Shown in pieces: positions 43,142-55,464 of a stretch of 64,000 nt of DNA. The translations under genes were made by a program, and so were the position numbers. Location of the stretch: the NCBI GenBank assembly GCA_963383645.1, contig OY726571.1, positions 78,656,476 through 78,720,475 on the forward strand, written 5' to 3'. Positions within the stretch are counted from its first letter, which is position 1. Every line of letters begins with the position of its first letter. The stretch comes from Muscardinus avellanarius. Lineage: Eukaryota > Chordata > Mammalia > Rodentia > Gliridae. A model generated the notes under the pieces. The model worked only from the letters and a program-made list of their open reading frames with translations, did no database searches and was not told the origin of the DNA.

Positions 43142-44171
43142 CTCTCTCTTAGAGTCATATCCAAGTGAAATTAACAGGTGCTTCCTGTGTGCATATTTCC
43201 TGGTTCTTAAAGCGTCGGGTTTTGTTTTGTTTTGTTTTGTTTTGGGGTCTGGTGTTTCTTGGTCCTTCGTTGAGATGTGAACAGCCTGCAAGCGAGGGCA
43301 GCTCTGTAAGCTGCTGTCTCCGCCTTCCATCCCGTGGAAGCCAAAGCACCACAGAAGGCTCAGAGCAGAGCCCACTTCCCTTCCCTGCCCCCTCGAGTGA
43401 GAAGCGGTTGTACCAACATCAATCAAAGGAACCCACAGGCTGAGCGCGCACCGTTGAAGCAGGTGTGTGCGCGGTGATCTCCGAGGAGCGCAGGGGATGG
43501 GGACCTCGCGTTGTGCCCACAGATGGCAGTTGCGATGGCTGTGTGGGCCGAGCCACATTGCAGACCCCTGTGAGCTGGCTGAATTGTGGGGCAGGGCTAA
43601 GGTTGCTCCTGGCAGCTCCGCTGGCTGAGCAGGTCGCGTGTTCCTGAGTAGCCTCTGCGAATCTTGACCCACTAGTTTGCTGAAAGAAATGGGAGAAGAG
43701 TCTGAAAGGAAGAGTATTCTGCTTTTTATTTTTCTGTGATGCTGGAGCTGTAGCAGCTCTTCGATTACTCCGCTAAACAAGAATCCGCTAGCGTTAGCTG
43801 ATTTGCAAAGACTAAGGGGAAAATTGCTAGATCTAAAATCTATGCGTGCATACATCGATATCAATACATATCAAATAGATGTGGATTATGTGTTCACATA
43901 TATAATCTATACATATGCATATATACATGAGCATGATTTATTACAATCTAAGTGTAGTTCAACCTTGTTGAAAGTTGTTCAATGTAGGTATATATATATG
44001 TGTATATATATAAAATGTATGTAGATATGTATGCATAGATCTGTGTGTCTACATATGTTCACACAACAATCTAAGGCAAACTCAAATCAGCCATGAGATA
44101 GAATATGAATATTAAGACATTTTAAGTGTTAGATGGTAAAGTGTTAGATACTAAAAATGAAAAAAAAAAAG
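43142..44171. other. single-copy sequence, GC-rich 43390-43650
   Basis: A 269-codon minus-strand frame (43055-43864) crosses (TTTTG)n and TG/CG repeats and has no known domain. I treat it as chance. A CTCF-like 'CACAGATGGCAGTT' lies near 43519. Confidence 0.4.
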
Positions 44172-44394
44172 GTGTTGGGTGTGGTGGCAACACCTGTAGT
44201 CTTAGTACTTGAGAGACAGAGACAGGAGAATTGCAGGTTCAAGGCCAGTGTCAGCAATTTATCCAGGCCCTCAGCAACTTAGGGTGACCCTATTTAAAAA
44301 AAAAAAAGAAAGAAAAAAAGAACAACCACCTGAGAATGTTGCTTGGAAGTAGAAGTCCTTGGGTTCAATCCCCAGTACCTAAATAAATAAATAG
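44172..44394 (+). repeat. B1-dID SINE, old copy
   Basis: B1 'gttgggtgtggtggcaacacctgtag', long A-rich linker with an insertion (44296-44330), dID 'ttgcttggaagtagaag' to 'atccccagtacc', AAAT tail. Confidence 0.88.
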
Positions 44395-45336
44395 TAGTAA
44401 ATGCGTAGTTCATCCTAAATTAAACCAGCTTGGTATATGTTGCGCTTTGGTAAATTTTCATGAAGGTTTTTTTAGTTAATTAAAAAGATAAAAACAGTTA
44501 ACTGGGATTTCAATATCTATTGTGCCTTATACAATGTCGCTAGTTCCTCAAACTTACTAGCATGTGCTATTGGTTATGAATGCTAATGCATATTTAGCTA
44601 ATGCTTCCAAATATTCTGCTTCATATTTATATTAAAATAGGTAAGCAATCACTCTTCTTTAAGCAATGTGAAGTAAGATAAAACACACTTCTAACTATCA
44701 CACTGGTTACTTGGAGGACAATTATAAAACCCAGTGTCACTATGGGTATAAGAGAAAACATACTATTTGGGGATTTTTTTTTTTTTTTTACTACCTGAAG
44801 ATGATTTTGAAATATAAAAATAAGCTACAAAATATGCTTACTCATAATGCTAAGAACTCTGTTTCAAGGCAGATATTTCCTAAGACTCTGATCAAACGTG
44901 CAAAATACTTAACTGCAAGGATGCTTTGTCACAAAGCTATTTATTTCTGATGTATTCTGTTATAAATATCTAAACAGTATTTTGACAATACAATACATTT
45001 TAGTAGTGACATTCAACAGAACACACGAGGCATTGAAAGAGTGTGCATTTTTAAGATCTTGGTTTATTTTAAAAACCTAACACGTCCTCTTTGGTATGCA
45101 TTCCTGTCCATTCATGTACAAGCATCGAAAGCTATTATTGATAGTGATTTGTGTTTGTCTACCTGGTTTTTTGTTTTTGTTTGTTTTGGGGTACTGGGGA
45201 TTGAACCCCAGCTTGCCCATATATTCTCAATAATTTTCTTGTATTCATGTGCATAACCTGTATATTAAGTATAGCGGAGGGCAAACAAATACCATTTTAA
45301 GAATACACCCGTAACTATTACTTAGAAATATTTGAA
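44395..45336. other. single-copy AT-rich sequence
   Basis: A 5'-truncated dID remnant may lie at 45186-45211 ('ggggtactggggattgaaccccag', minus strand). Otherwise nothing recognised. Confidence 0.45.
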
Positions 45337-45587
45337 GCCAGGTGTGGTGTTGCACGCTTGTAATCCCAGCATTTGGGAGGCTGAGAAAGGAGGATCGTGG
45401 TTCAAGGACAGCTTCAGCTCTTTAGTGAGGTCCTTTGCAACTCCGTGAGACCCTTTTTCAAAATAAAGAATAAAAACTGGGCTGAGGGTATAGCTCAGAG
45501 GTAGAATGCCCCTGGGTTCCATCCCAATACTTCAAAAAAAAAAAAAAGAAAAAAGAAAGAAAGAAAGAAGGAAAGAAAGAAAGATAG
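45337..45587 (+). repeat. B1-dID SINE, tier I, with A/(GAAA)n tail
   Basis: Full-length sense copy 'gccaggtgtggtgttgcacg' to 'ccatcccaatac', then A run and GAAA/GGAAA units. Confidence 0.93.
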
Positions 45588-45860
45588 ATTGCTTGATCTG
45601 GAAAACAAGGAAAGGAAAGAGCTTTTTCCCTTTTTTGAGATAACTTAGCAGATATCAAAGATGATTGATTGGTTGACAGCAAATTTTTCTGCCAGGCACT
45701 GTTTAAGCCCAGACATGCTTTCTGTGTGCTTTTCGGTGGCGAGTTGCTGAATCAGTTCAGCTTTGATGCAGCTTGACTAGCAGAGAATTGATAATATATG
45801 AAAACATATACTATATGGCACACAATTATATGGCATAAAATATTATAAAACATATATAGC
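45588..45860. other. short single-copy stretch
   Basis: Nothing recognised. Confidence 0.4.
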
Positions 45861-46067
45861 GCTGGGCATGGTGGCGCACGCTTGTAATCCCTGAGCTTGG
45901 GAGGCAGAGACAGGAGGATTGTGCAGGTTCCAAGCCAGCCGCACTGACTTAAGAGACACTGTTTCCAAATAAAAATATAAAAAATAGGTCTGGGAGTGTA
46001 GGCCAGAGGTAAAAGGGTTTCCAGGAACCCCAATACCACCAAGAAAAAAAAACCCAAAAAACCCACC
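45861..46067 (+). repeat. young-type (tier III) B1-dID SINE
   Basis: Sense copy with 'gtaatccctgagcttgggaggcagagac', 'gcactgacttaagagac', and the palindromic dID end 'gggtttccaggaacccc'. A-rich tail broken by C runs. Confidence 0.93.
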
Positions 46068-48186
46068 ATATAATATATAAAAATATATGGGCATGTAAGA
46101 ATTAAGATTTATTAGTGATGTGTGCCTCGTTTTCCTCTCTGAGTTTTACATGTTTCATACTGTCTTACGTGGTTAAACTTCTCTTATCATGCAGGAGGTT
46201 AATAACCTCAGTTGTCTGGGAGGCCAGAAGCCATTCTGGAGAGAGACAGTCATCTAGTGGCTTAAGGACTTCACTGAGCTCACAGGTTTCCATCCAAAGG
46301 ACAGTCTTCTCACGTTCAGCCTCCTTGTCCCCAGAATGGTCTTGAAAGTGACTCTCCAAGTGACCTCTCCGCATTCCAACTTCTCACACGAGTACAAGAC
46401 GAGAAATTTTAAGTTCCAGCCTGAATCACCCAGGACTTCAGAGCGAAGACGTTTTTCTTGAGTTCAGTTATAAAAATAGCACCGATTCTTGAGAGGAGGC
46501 ATTTGCTTTGGGTTAGTGCCAGCTCCAGCTCGCTGAGTCGCTTCTCCTGTGCCCCGGGGCTGGGGGCGTGATTACTGTTTCCAGAACTCAGCTCAGTTCC
46601 TTTCTTTCCCATTGGTGAAGGGGACAGATCAGGCTCTGAATTTCTACTGACCATTGCGTCAAGGGAGTTAGCCTATCTGTTACTCCGCTGCTGTTTTGCT
46701 GTGATATTTGTGGGAAAAGTGGTCATATTCACATCCCCCTTTTTCTATCCATCCTTCCCTTCTGTTAAAACAGATAAGGCACCACTAATTGTCTTGGGCT
46801 GGTTTGAAGGAGAAAAGAAAGAGGGGAAAAAACTCTTTGCCTGCCTGAGACAAGGCCAGCATGGTAAAATCATTAATTAAAAAAAAAAAATCACTTGCCC
46901 TTCACATTAAAAAAGAAAAGAAGAAGAAGAAGAAGAAGAAGAAGAAGAAGAAGAAGAAGAAGAAGAAGAAGAAGAAGAAGAAGAAGAAGAGGAGACTTGT
47001 AAGTAGAACAAGATTAAGAAAAACATGTCTTTAGGTTGGCTAATCTAATCACACACAGAGGTAGCCTGTTTTCTTATTCATTGGATTCCTTCCACTTTAT
47101 ATTCTCACAGGGAACAATATATTAAGTACAGTATTTAGAAATATTTGTTGAATCCTACTGTCTGATTTTGGCAAGTCTCAAGGAAAAAAAAAAAAAAAAA
47201 GAATATGTCTTGGACTGCTAGAGCCTTCCTGGGAGGATATTGGAGTTTTCCCAGCAAGGCTGGCTTCCCACTGTGGGAAACACTGGCTCAGTAGATAACG
47301 CTGCTGGGATTTATACTTCAGAGGGTGTTTAGTTTGCTTCAGGTTTCTGGAACAGTCACAGCTCATCTCTCCGTCTCACAGTCCCAAGCAACCCAAAGTA
47401 TATGTTAGCGTTTCTTATGTTGATGTAGTCACTTCCTTCTGAAGAGCGCTGGCTCCTAACAAGCTCATCCTGTTGAGATCACCAGCTCCGAAATAGCCAG
47501 TTTGTGTATCAGAAGGGAAAGTGTGAGCTTGGCCAGCGAAGGGTGGAGAGTGAGGGCATGCTGATGCTCCGTGACCACGGGCTGATGTTTTCTTCTCTCA
47601 CCAAGTGTGGATGCATCAATCCTGGCAAAACCCTGAGCTAATTTTTCTTTAATGTGATCATCGCCATAGTTTTGAATAAGTCCTTGAAACCTGTGATGGG
47701 GACGAAGGGGAAATATTTAGAAGGTAGTGTTATGGCCCCAGTGCTTGCATGCTTGAATAAAATCTACCTGGCACTAGGAAGGTAAGTTTAATAAATACCT
47801 TCAGCTCAATGTAAATGTAGAATTATAAACTTATATACATGTATTTATAAATTTATAAATAGTCTTTATTAAACAAAACACAGCAAGGGTCCCTCTCTCA
47901 GCCCTGTTTCCTTGGTTGCTTAAATGGAAAAGTGGGCATTTCCAATCCAGTTCTTTGGCTTTTTAAGTTATCACTTTGAGTAGTTATTGAGTGTTCCATC
48001 TCTAGAATGGAAATACACACATATACCTCAGATAATATTTTCAAATTAAATTTTAATTTCAGAATAGTTTTAGATTTATAGCAAAGATAGGAAGAGTGCA
48101 TCCAATATAACTTACCTGGCGTCCCTTATTTTTACCATTTCCTTTCCTATAAATGTTTGCCACAATAAAGTGGCCAAAAATGGTAC
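46068..48186. other. single-copy sequence with a GAA repeat
   Basis: No gene seen. AT-rich near 47820-47870. A-run at 47183-47200. Confidence 0.4.
46919..46991. repeat. (GAA)n trinucleotide repeat
   Basis: About 24 uninterrupted GAA units preceded by A-rich sequence. Pure purine strand, able to form triplex DNA. Confidence 0.97.
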
Positions 48187-48268
48187 TTTCTTTTTTATTT
48201 TTTTATACTTTTTTGGCATATTATAGTCTCACATCATAATGTAGTTTATAGTGACATACATGCGCACA
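48187..48268 (-). repeat. unclassified retroposon tail, second copy
   Basis: 'attatagtctcacatcataatgtagtttatagtgacatacatg' (48222-48263) matches the flanks of the U2 fragment at 13385-13503. T-rich left side marks an A-rich 3' end on the minus strand. Confidence 0.6.
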
Positions 48269-48412
48269 GCACTTAGTGCTTATTAACTAAGCTTACCTGC
48301 TTAAAATTTCACTAGTTTATTCCCATGGACACTTCTAGGACCTAAAGCTGGGTACCACGGTATATTTTCTAGCCAATCTCCAGAAACTCCTCTGACCTAT
48401 TAGGGCTTTTCA

Positions 48413-48643
48413 ACCTTCCCTAATTTTTTTTCATTCTTATTTTCATTGTTATTGTTATTTTTATCTTTTCATGTGGATCATATTGAAAATGGCATGCATT
48501 CAGACTGTGCTTGGTGCCCCCCCCACTTCTCCTTCTCCTATTCCCAACAATGAGTGTCCAGGTTGACCATGCCATATTCATACTTTTACACATATTTGGA
48601 CGTAGCTCCTCCATTCATCAACCTCAGCCTTCTAAATTTTTAA
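48413..48643 (-). repeat. 5'-truncated LINE-1 (3' UTR only)
   Basis: About 200 bases match the 3' UTR of the full-length L1 at 26110-26285: C-rich run (48517-48527), 'aacaatgagtgtccaggttgaccatg', 'cttttacacatatttgga', 'catcaacctcagcc'. Flanked by imperfect 'ccttccctaattttt' and 'ccttctaaattttt'. Confidence 0.85.
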
Positions 48644-48917
48644 TGACTTACAAAAACACATTTATTAACATTCTAAGGTGTGTTGGTTAGGTATTTTGTC
48701 GAATATCCCTCACTTGAAATTTGTGCGACATTTTTCTCGTGATGAGACTGGGTTCTGAATTTTGGAGAGGAAGGCCATTGAGGTGAAGCAGGATTCTTTA
48801 CAACACATCATGGGTGCCTGTCATCACTGTTTATGTTTACCTCAATCACCTGTCCTGTTGGCCAGGTTATTGTCTTTCTCTCTCTCTCCATATTATAAAT
48901 CGTAGAAGAAAGTTACT
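48644..48917. other. short single-copy stretch
   Basis: Nothing recognised. Confidence 0.4.
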
Positions 48918-49132
48918 GCCGGGCGTGGTGGTGCACGCTTGTAATCCCAGCATTCAGGAGACTGAGACAGAAGGATCGCGTTTCAAGGACAGCCTTAGCT
49001 ACTTAGTGAGGCCCTTTGCAACTCAGTAAGACCCTGTTTCAAAGTAACAAATAAAAAATAGGGCTGGGGGTGTAGCTTGGAGGTAGAATGTCCCTGGGTT
49101 CAATCCCTGGTACTGCAAAAAAAAAAAAAAAG
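48918..49132 (+). repeat. B1-dID SINE, tier I
   Basis: Near-consensus sense copy, 'gccgggcgtggtggtgcacg' to 'ccctggtactgc', 15-A tail. Confidence 0.94.
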
Positions 49133-49159
49133 GCTCAGCTCATAGAGCTGGTTTAAGAT

Positions 49160-49166
49160 GTAAATG

Positions 49167-49216
<50 letters not shown>

Positions 49217-49423
49217 TACTGGGGGTGGAACCCAGAGGCTTTCTACCTCTGGGCTATACTCCCAGACCTATTTTATATTTTATTTGGAAACAGGCTCTCA
49301 CTAAGTTGCTGAGAGCCTCACTCAGTAGCTGAGGCTGGCTTCGAACTTGTGGAATCCTCCTGTCTCAGCCGCCCAAGTGCAGGGATTACAAGCGTGCGCC
49401 ACCACACCCAGCAGGTAAATGAG
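49160..49423 (-). repeat. B1-dID SINE, tier II, with (TG)n tail inside its target duplication
   Basis: GTAAATGAG at 49160-49168 and 49415-49423. The 3' tail position is filled by about 23 TG units (49169-49214) instead of T. dID 'ggtactgggggtggaaccc'. Confidence 0.93.
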
Positions 49424-49585
49424 ATATTAAAGGTGTTGGCTCAAAAACAGTCCTTAGCATTAGTTGCTACTATATTGTTACTCTTGCATCAATCCCTTGC
49501 AGTATATAAAAGCTAGTTCTCTGGAGTACTGTTTTCTTATAGTTCAAAAGTCACTCTCAATGTTGATTCTTTTTTTTTTTTTAAA

Positions 49586-49775
49586 GCAGCTGGGCATGAT
49601 GGTACATACCTGAAATTCCTTTTCTTAGGAGGCTCTCAGAATATCGCAGATTCAGCAACTTAGTGAGACCCTGCTTTACAATTTAAAAAAATAAAAGAGC
49701 TAGGGATGTAGCTCGGAGGTAGTGTCCCTGGGTTCAATCCCTAGCACCACAAAACAAATTAACAATAATAATAAT
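49586..49775 (+). repeat. B1-dID SINE, internally shortened
   Basis: 'agctgggcatgatggtacatacc', missing part of the central B1, dID 'gctagggatgtagctcggagg' to 'atccctagcacc', tail of AAT units. Confidence 0.9.
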
Positions 49776-51129
49776 TAATTAAGGCAGGCAAGCTCACAGG
49801 TCATTTGTTTGAGTTGACCTTGCCCAAGGGCTCTCTAGGATGGGGCTCTGAGTTAGTTCCCGTTAGCTTTACCATTGAAAGATGGCGGCACCAAGATCCT
49901 CAGATCCTTTTTTACTATTCTGTATCATGAAATGGAGTTAGTCATTGGAGACAGAGATACAGATGGATGGTTTTGCCTTGTCTTGAGCATGCAGGAGAAT
50001 GAGCTATCCTGCATTTTGGTTATCTTTTTTTTTTTTTCTTTTTGGTCACATTTGATAGCTTTCATGTAGACTTTAGAGTTCTTAGAATTAACCATCTTTA
50101 GCCCTGCTCTCTAAAACGAGGGCCTTATTCTGGGACTTGATACACTTCAAGTCTGGGCAGTGGTGACCAGCATTGCTCACTGAGCTTGGATAATGGAGCT
50201 TGGAGTCCTGTGTAACCATGTCAGCTGGAATAAATAAGAACAGCTGGCTTCTTGTATAAATTCTGTTGGCATGATTTTTTTTTATTTAAGTCTCTCCATG
50301 TATCTAGTAAACAGTAAGCAGTATTCTAACATTATAAAAGCCTTCCAAGTCTCCTTCCAATAAATTCCCCTCACTCCTCCCTCTTTAAAAGTTCAGGGTG
50401 CAGGGCAGGGTTAATGTACCAGAGAAGGAATGCTAGGAAAGTATTTCTGAGCTAGAGAAAATAAGGTTCTTCTGTCTCCGTTTCCCATTTGACCCTCAGC
50501 TTCTCTCTAAGATAACACATTTTTTGGACCGTTTCTTGGGAAAGTAAGATTTATACAGACATTCTTTTCCTATTCTGTATGTACTTAAGAGAGACTTGTG
50601 CATATTTAAATGGCTCCTCTATCCCTCCCTGCTTAACTGGGAGAAAATTTGCACTTGCATTGAAGGGTAGGTAAGTGATGGAATATTCTCTTAGTCTCCT
50701 TTCAATGGCTCCCAGGGAACTTCTTAACACATATCTTTCTCAATTTCTGTTTTGCCAAACTTGCCAGAGACTGAGCACCCCCTCAGGACCCAAGAGAGAA
50801 GCCAGAACACACTTAATAGAGCTAGGCTATACCTTCGTTCCTTCTCTTATCTTCTGTTTTAACAAAGTGAGAAGTTTCCTGCCTCACTCAACATGTTAAC
50901 CCTGGGGTCCCAAGGAGTGATAACTAGCACAGATGCAGTGTCCCTCCCGGCCTCGCTCTCTTTTGACAAGGAGATTCAGGACAGCGGGGACTGGGAATAT
51001 AAGTAAGAATGAGTTGGGATCTGTGTGTCCTCGGGAGCAAACACTAGTTCTCAGATGCTCTTGAAGGTTTTTGTTCCTTTCAGGCCTTTGCAGGACTCGT
51101 GTGGTTGCGTTGAGGATGTTCATGAGTCA
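49776..51129. other. single-copy sequence
   Basis: No gene recognised; contains the YY1-like site listed next. Confidence 0.4.
49879..49889 (+). promoter_or_regulatory. YY1-like site
   Basis: AAGATGGCGGC is an exact match to the strong YY1 consensus and retains its CpG. Single-copy sequence; function unknown. Confidence 0.3.
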
Positions 51130-51455
51130 ATGCCTGGCCTCTCCTGGGGTCACACAATGTAGAGGTGAGGCCTGGCTTTGGCCCATGAAACGTGAGCAGA
51201 AGTCACACGTGTCATTTCTCAGCAATGGCATAAGAGTCACCCTGCCTTCATTTTCTCTTCTTATTTGGCTTTAAATAAAACACTTATGGAGAGGGAACTA
51301 TGTATTCTGGCCTGTGAGGGACTGTCGTGCAGAGACCTCCTGACCTGGGCTCAGGAACCACACCAGCCAGAGAAAGCTCTGATCGCTGCGTCCCCAGGAC
51401 TTGGGGTGGCCAGTTGTCGGGCTCTGTTCCATGAGTCCTAACTAACACAGTCAGT
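51130..51455 (+). repeat. old LTR-like or DNA-element-like fossil (unassigned)
   Basis: The order 'ggctttggcccatgaaacgtgagcagaagtcacacgtgtcatttct', GC-rich middle, and 'tgttccatgagtcctaactaacacag' end resembles a widespread old mammalian repeat I cannot name with confidence. Confidence 0.35.
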
Positions 51456-52480
51456 AATTCCGACTCTTCAGAGATGCTGAAATTATGGCCTGGAGGTTGG
51501 GGCTGTGGAATGAGCGGTCTTCACAATTATGAGGGAGAAGGTAGTGGTGGAAAATCTGTGCACATACTAGTTACAGCAGCACAGAAGCGAGACGTCATGT
51601 CTTAGAGGTGTGATCTGCATTTCAGTGTCCTTAAATTTCTTCAGGGAGATTACATCTCTCTTCTGACACCATATGGCTCATTGTCAACATTATCTTTACA
51701 TGATGGAGGACAAGTCTAAAGAAAGAAAGTACACATTCACATACATGCATGCACACACGTGTAAATTTATTCTCCCAAGAGTCACATGAAAAGTTTTAAT
51801 ATGTAGCTACTTGGTTGAGTGCCAGGAAGAATTTATTGGGTGGACATAATGCTTATTTTATATTTAGGGAATTTCCATTGCTAAATCACAAAGCTTGTAA
51901 AATGTTAAAAGGGGAGAGTTGGGGAAAGGGGTGGAAACAGGGCCCAGGGATGTGGTTGATAATATTCCTTTTAATTGAAAGCCACCTGACAACTCCTGCT
52001 TGAATAATAAAGTAATTTCTGTATAGTTTTCATCCTTTTAAAGTTAGGACCTCAGAAACACAGTTGGCTCTTGGCCTTTGTGTCTGCATGTCCCTTTGTG
52101 GCACTGCTGACTGGTAGGACGTGCAGCCCAGCCCTCTGCTCTCGGGAGTTCCCAGACTTGCTCTCTCCCTGAGCAGTGTGGGGCAGCTGGCAGAGAGGAC
52201 CTTCCCATGGGCACTCTTTGTCTTTTGGAGAGACAGGCCTGGCAGGGAGACCACTGTGAGAGTGATGGTGCCTTTGTTGGTGAGAGCATCCTTACAGGCC
52301 TTTTGCTTAGCCCTTCCCCTTCTTGCCTCCGCTACAATTCTGTTTATGATAAACTTCTTTTCCCCCAATAGAAGAATCCAGTATTTACTTGGGTTTGTTG
52401 TTTTCCCTTGAAAGACATTTTTGTAACCCTCAGAATACCAAGAAGGGCAAACATTCTGAAAATCTTTTAACCTGAATAGG
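51456..52480. other. single-copy sequence
   Basis: Overlapping ORFs on both strands at 52030-52410 without known motifs. Nothing supportable. Confidence 0.4.
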
Positions 52481-52481
52481 G

Positions 52482-52490
52482 TTCTTCTTC

Positions 52491-52534
<44 letters not shown>
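52482..52534. repeat. (TTC)n(ATC)n trinucleotide repeat
   Basis: Four TTC units then about 13 ATC units. Confidence 0.96.
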
Positions 52535-52609
52535 TTGGGCTTTTATTACTAATATGAGTCCAAAAAATTACTTAGGGTGTTTAGGAAAAGGAAAATGTAG
52601 TTATGTTGA

Positions 52610-52613
<4 letters not shown>

Positions 52614-52659
<46 letters not shown>
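52614..52659. repeat. (TG)n microsatellite
   Basis: About 22 TG units. Confidence 0.96.
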
Positions 52660-52660
<1 letters not shown>

Positions 52661-52689
52661 AAATCATGCCTCCATTTGGGGTTGGTGTT

Positions 52690-52923
52690 CTGTATCTTTT
52701 TTTTAAATTTTTTTCGGTACTGGGGTTTGAACCCAGAGGCATTTTACCTCTGAGCTACACCCCTAGCCCTATTTTTCATTCTTTTTTTAAAACAGAGTTT
52801 CAATTAATTTGCGGAGGGCCTCACTAAGTAGCTGAGGCTGTCCGTGAACCTGCGATCCTCCTGTCTCATCCTCCCAAGCACTAGGATTACAAGCCTGTGC
52901 CACCATGCCCAGCCCTGCATCTT
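52690..52923 (-). repeat. B1-dID SINE, tier I, with target duplication
   Basis: CTGTATCTT at 52690-52698 and CTGCATCTT at 52915-52923. Full antisense copy. Confidence 0.92.
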
Positions 52924-53222
52924 ATTTTTTTTTTTTTAAGAGTTTGAGTTACGCTAGCCAAGGCCAGGAAGTCCACACAGTGACTCTGCGTTCTGGTTGT
53001 TGTGCATCTGTTCTTCCTGAACCTCTCAGCTCCCACTCTAATTTTATTAAAATACCAGAAGATGATTTTGTTGTTGCTCAAAAAGCAGCTTTCTAGAAAG
53101 TCAGAAGACAGGAATTTTAATTTGAGTTTATTTTGCTAGTGTCACGATTTAACTTCTATACTCATTTGTCCACTTCCAACATGAGATTAATGGTGGCCAC
53201 CTTTTTACTTTTCCTATAGTTA
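52924..53222. other. single-copy sequence
   Basis: Nothing recognised. Confidence 0.4.
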
Positions 53223-53260
53223 AAAGAAGAGGAAGGAGAAGGAGAAGGAGAAGAAGAAGA

Positions 53261-53472
53261 AGCTGGGCGTGGTAGCACACGCTTGTAATCCCAGCATTTG
53301 GGAGGCTGAGACAGGAGAATCACGGTCCCCGGGCAGCCTCAGCTACTTGGTGAGGCCCTTTGCAACTCAGTGAGACCCTGTTTCAAAATAAAGAATAAAA
53401 AATAGGGCTGGGGGTGTAGCTTGGAGGTAGAATGTCCCTGGGTTCAATCCCCAATACTGAAAAAAAAAAAAG
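53261..53472 (+). repeat. B1-dID SINE, tier I
   Basis: Near-consensus sense copy beginning directly after a (GGA/GAA)n tract (53226-53260). Confidence 0.94.
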
Positions 53473-54171
53473 ATTTTTTTTTCATACCAAGATAATATGT
53501 ATAAAGTGTATAAAGTAGCTTGAATCTTTGGAAGAGAAAAAGTCCCATAGATGGGTGGGATGATAGAAGTGGAAAAAGAACATTTTATATTAAAGAGCAG
53601 AGTTTGAAAAGTAGCAGGACTGCCGCTCCTTCAGCTGACCAGGCAAGCTTTGGAGAGATGCGTCTTCTCTTCACAGCCCATGTGTGGACGCCAAGTCCCC
53701 GCCCCAGCCAGCCACCCCTCAATTTGAAATGAGAAAGTACAGGCTGGGTCCCCGAGTCCCGCTAACAAACAGCTCGTGCCAAAAAGGGCTTTCACGAGCC
53801 TCAGAAATGACTCGTGGGGTACACTCTCAGGATGAAAATTGTCTTATCAGGCCTGTAAATTAGAAGACAAATTTTTCATCTCTTATGTAGTGTGTTCCCA
53901 AGAGATGTATCTAGAAGTGCCTTCCGTAAACATGACTCATCCGTAGCGTGTGATCGCTTTCCTCCTTCTCGATTTTTCATTATCAGTTACTAAAGTGGTG
54001 AGAGCGAATTACGTGTAAAACAGGAAGAGCGCACACAATCCCTGCACCAATCCTAATCTACAGAAATGTCTCCATTCTTCATTACTCTCCGTACATATGC
54101 CTATATAAAGCTCTATCTGTGCCTTTCTTGGATGACTTTACTTGTTAAGTAAATTAACAAATTTACTTATT
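53473..54171. other. single-copy sequence
   Basis: Nothing recognised. Confidence 0.4.
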
Positions 54172-54349
54172 TTGTGGGGGATTGAACCCAGGGTTTCTAT
54201 TTCTATACCTGAAACCTTTTAATTTTTATCTGGAAACAGGATCTCCCTAAGTTTCTAAGGGTCTCACTAAGTTACCGCATACTGGCCTTGCACCTGTCTC
54301 AAGACTCCCAAATACTGGGATTAAGGATGGGTATCACTGGGCCTGGCTT
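54172..54349 (-). repeat. B1-dID SINE, old copy
   Basis: Degraded dID 'ggggattgaacccaggg', linker, B1 'caagactcccaaatactggg'. Confidence 0.87.
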
Positions 54350-55046
54350 GACATAGTATCTTTCAGATCTAGTTTATGAGATAAAGATGCAGGCATTTAA
54401 TGTTTTCTCTTGTCCTTTGTAGCCATCCACTTTCCAGCCTGTGTAACCTGTGAGTCTACTTTTCTATTGCTAAGGTAGTTAAGGACTAAACTGTGTAACT
54501 ATTATGAAAACTCCCATGCTATATATTCAGGTTGATACTAAAAGTTGAAAGCCAGTAACCACTGTTTATGTTATATCTAAGCACATACTGTTCACTGCAG
54601 GGCCAATTAAGATGCTCTGATTACATTCTTCTCCATTTTTATGACCTCCGTGTCTCTCCATGAAAGGGGTCAAATACAAGGGATAGGATGAAGACTCCTT
54701 ATTTAATTTTATCTTTGATTGAAACCATACAACCTTCAATTTGCTTCAAACTTCACCTATAACCTTGCTGTACAACTTTTTAATCCTGGAGTTTTTGATC
54801 TTCTTTTTCTTTTATGAGGGAAGAAATGTAAACCCTTCAAAAAATTGAACTCTTTTTTTTCTACGTTCAGCATTGTTTTCTCTCATTAAACTTTTGGAAC
54901 CTCTTTTAATCTTAGTGTTCTTAAATTTCATAATAGTGTTTGTATTTTATTAATTGAAAGTGGTACTGGGAGTCATCTGGAAATGACATCTCCTTCTGGC
55001 TCTGGGACTTTCTGTTTTTTCTATTTTGATGTGTTCTCGGCTTGGG

Positions 55047-55049
<3 letters not shown>
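54350..55049. other. single-copy AT-rich sequence
   Basis: Nothing recognised. Confidence 0.4.
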
Positions 55050-55087
<38 letters not shown>

Positions 55088-55283
55088 ATTCTTTCTTTTT
55101 TTTTTCTTTCTTTTTTTTTTGCAGTACTGGGGATGGAAATCAGGGGCATTCTACCTCTGATCTATATGCCCTAGTTCTATGTTTTTCTGTTTTTATTTTT
55201 TGAAACAGGGTCTCGCTGAGTTTCAAAGGGGCCTCACTAGGTAGCTGAGGTTGTCAATGAACTGGAATCCTCTGGTCTCAGCC
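55050..55283 (-). repeat. B1-dID SINE, 5'-truncated, with (CT)n/T-rich tail
   Basis: CT run (55050-55085) and T-rich tail lead into dID 'cagtactggggatgg' and B1 up to 'ggtctcagcc', where it ends. Confidence 0.88.
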
Positions 55284-55464
55284 AACTTGAATCTGTTCTT
55301 TCTTAAAGGTACTCCTTCTGACAGATGTTGGATCCCCCAGTTGATTCTCCATATCTCTTTCCTTCAGATTCTTCCTGTCTCTATCCTTGTGTTCTAGGAG
55401 ATGTTGGCTCTATCTTCCAATACTTTCATTAATGATGTTAGCAATCAATTTTTCTTTTATTCTT

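Noticed and set aside
43055..43864. 269-codon minus-strand ORF, the longest outside LINE-1 apart from none other of that size
   Set aside because: It crosses a (TTTTG)n tract and a TG/CG repeat, has no recognisable domain, and overlaps other open frames; composition explains it.
51084..51164. Exon-like segment between an acceptor-like and a donor-like site
   Set aside because: Partly overlaps an old repeat and has no coding frame of interest; such pairs are frequent by chance in this length of DNA.
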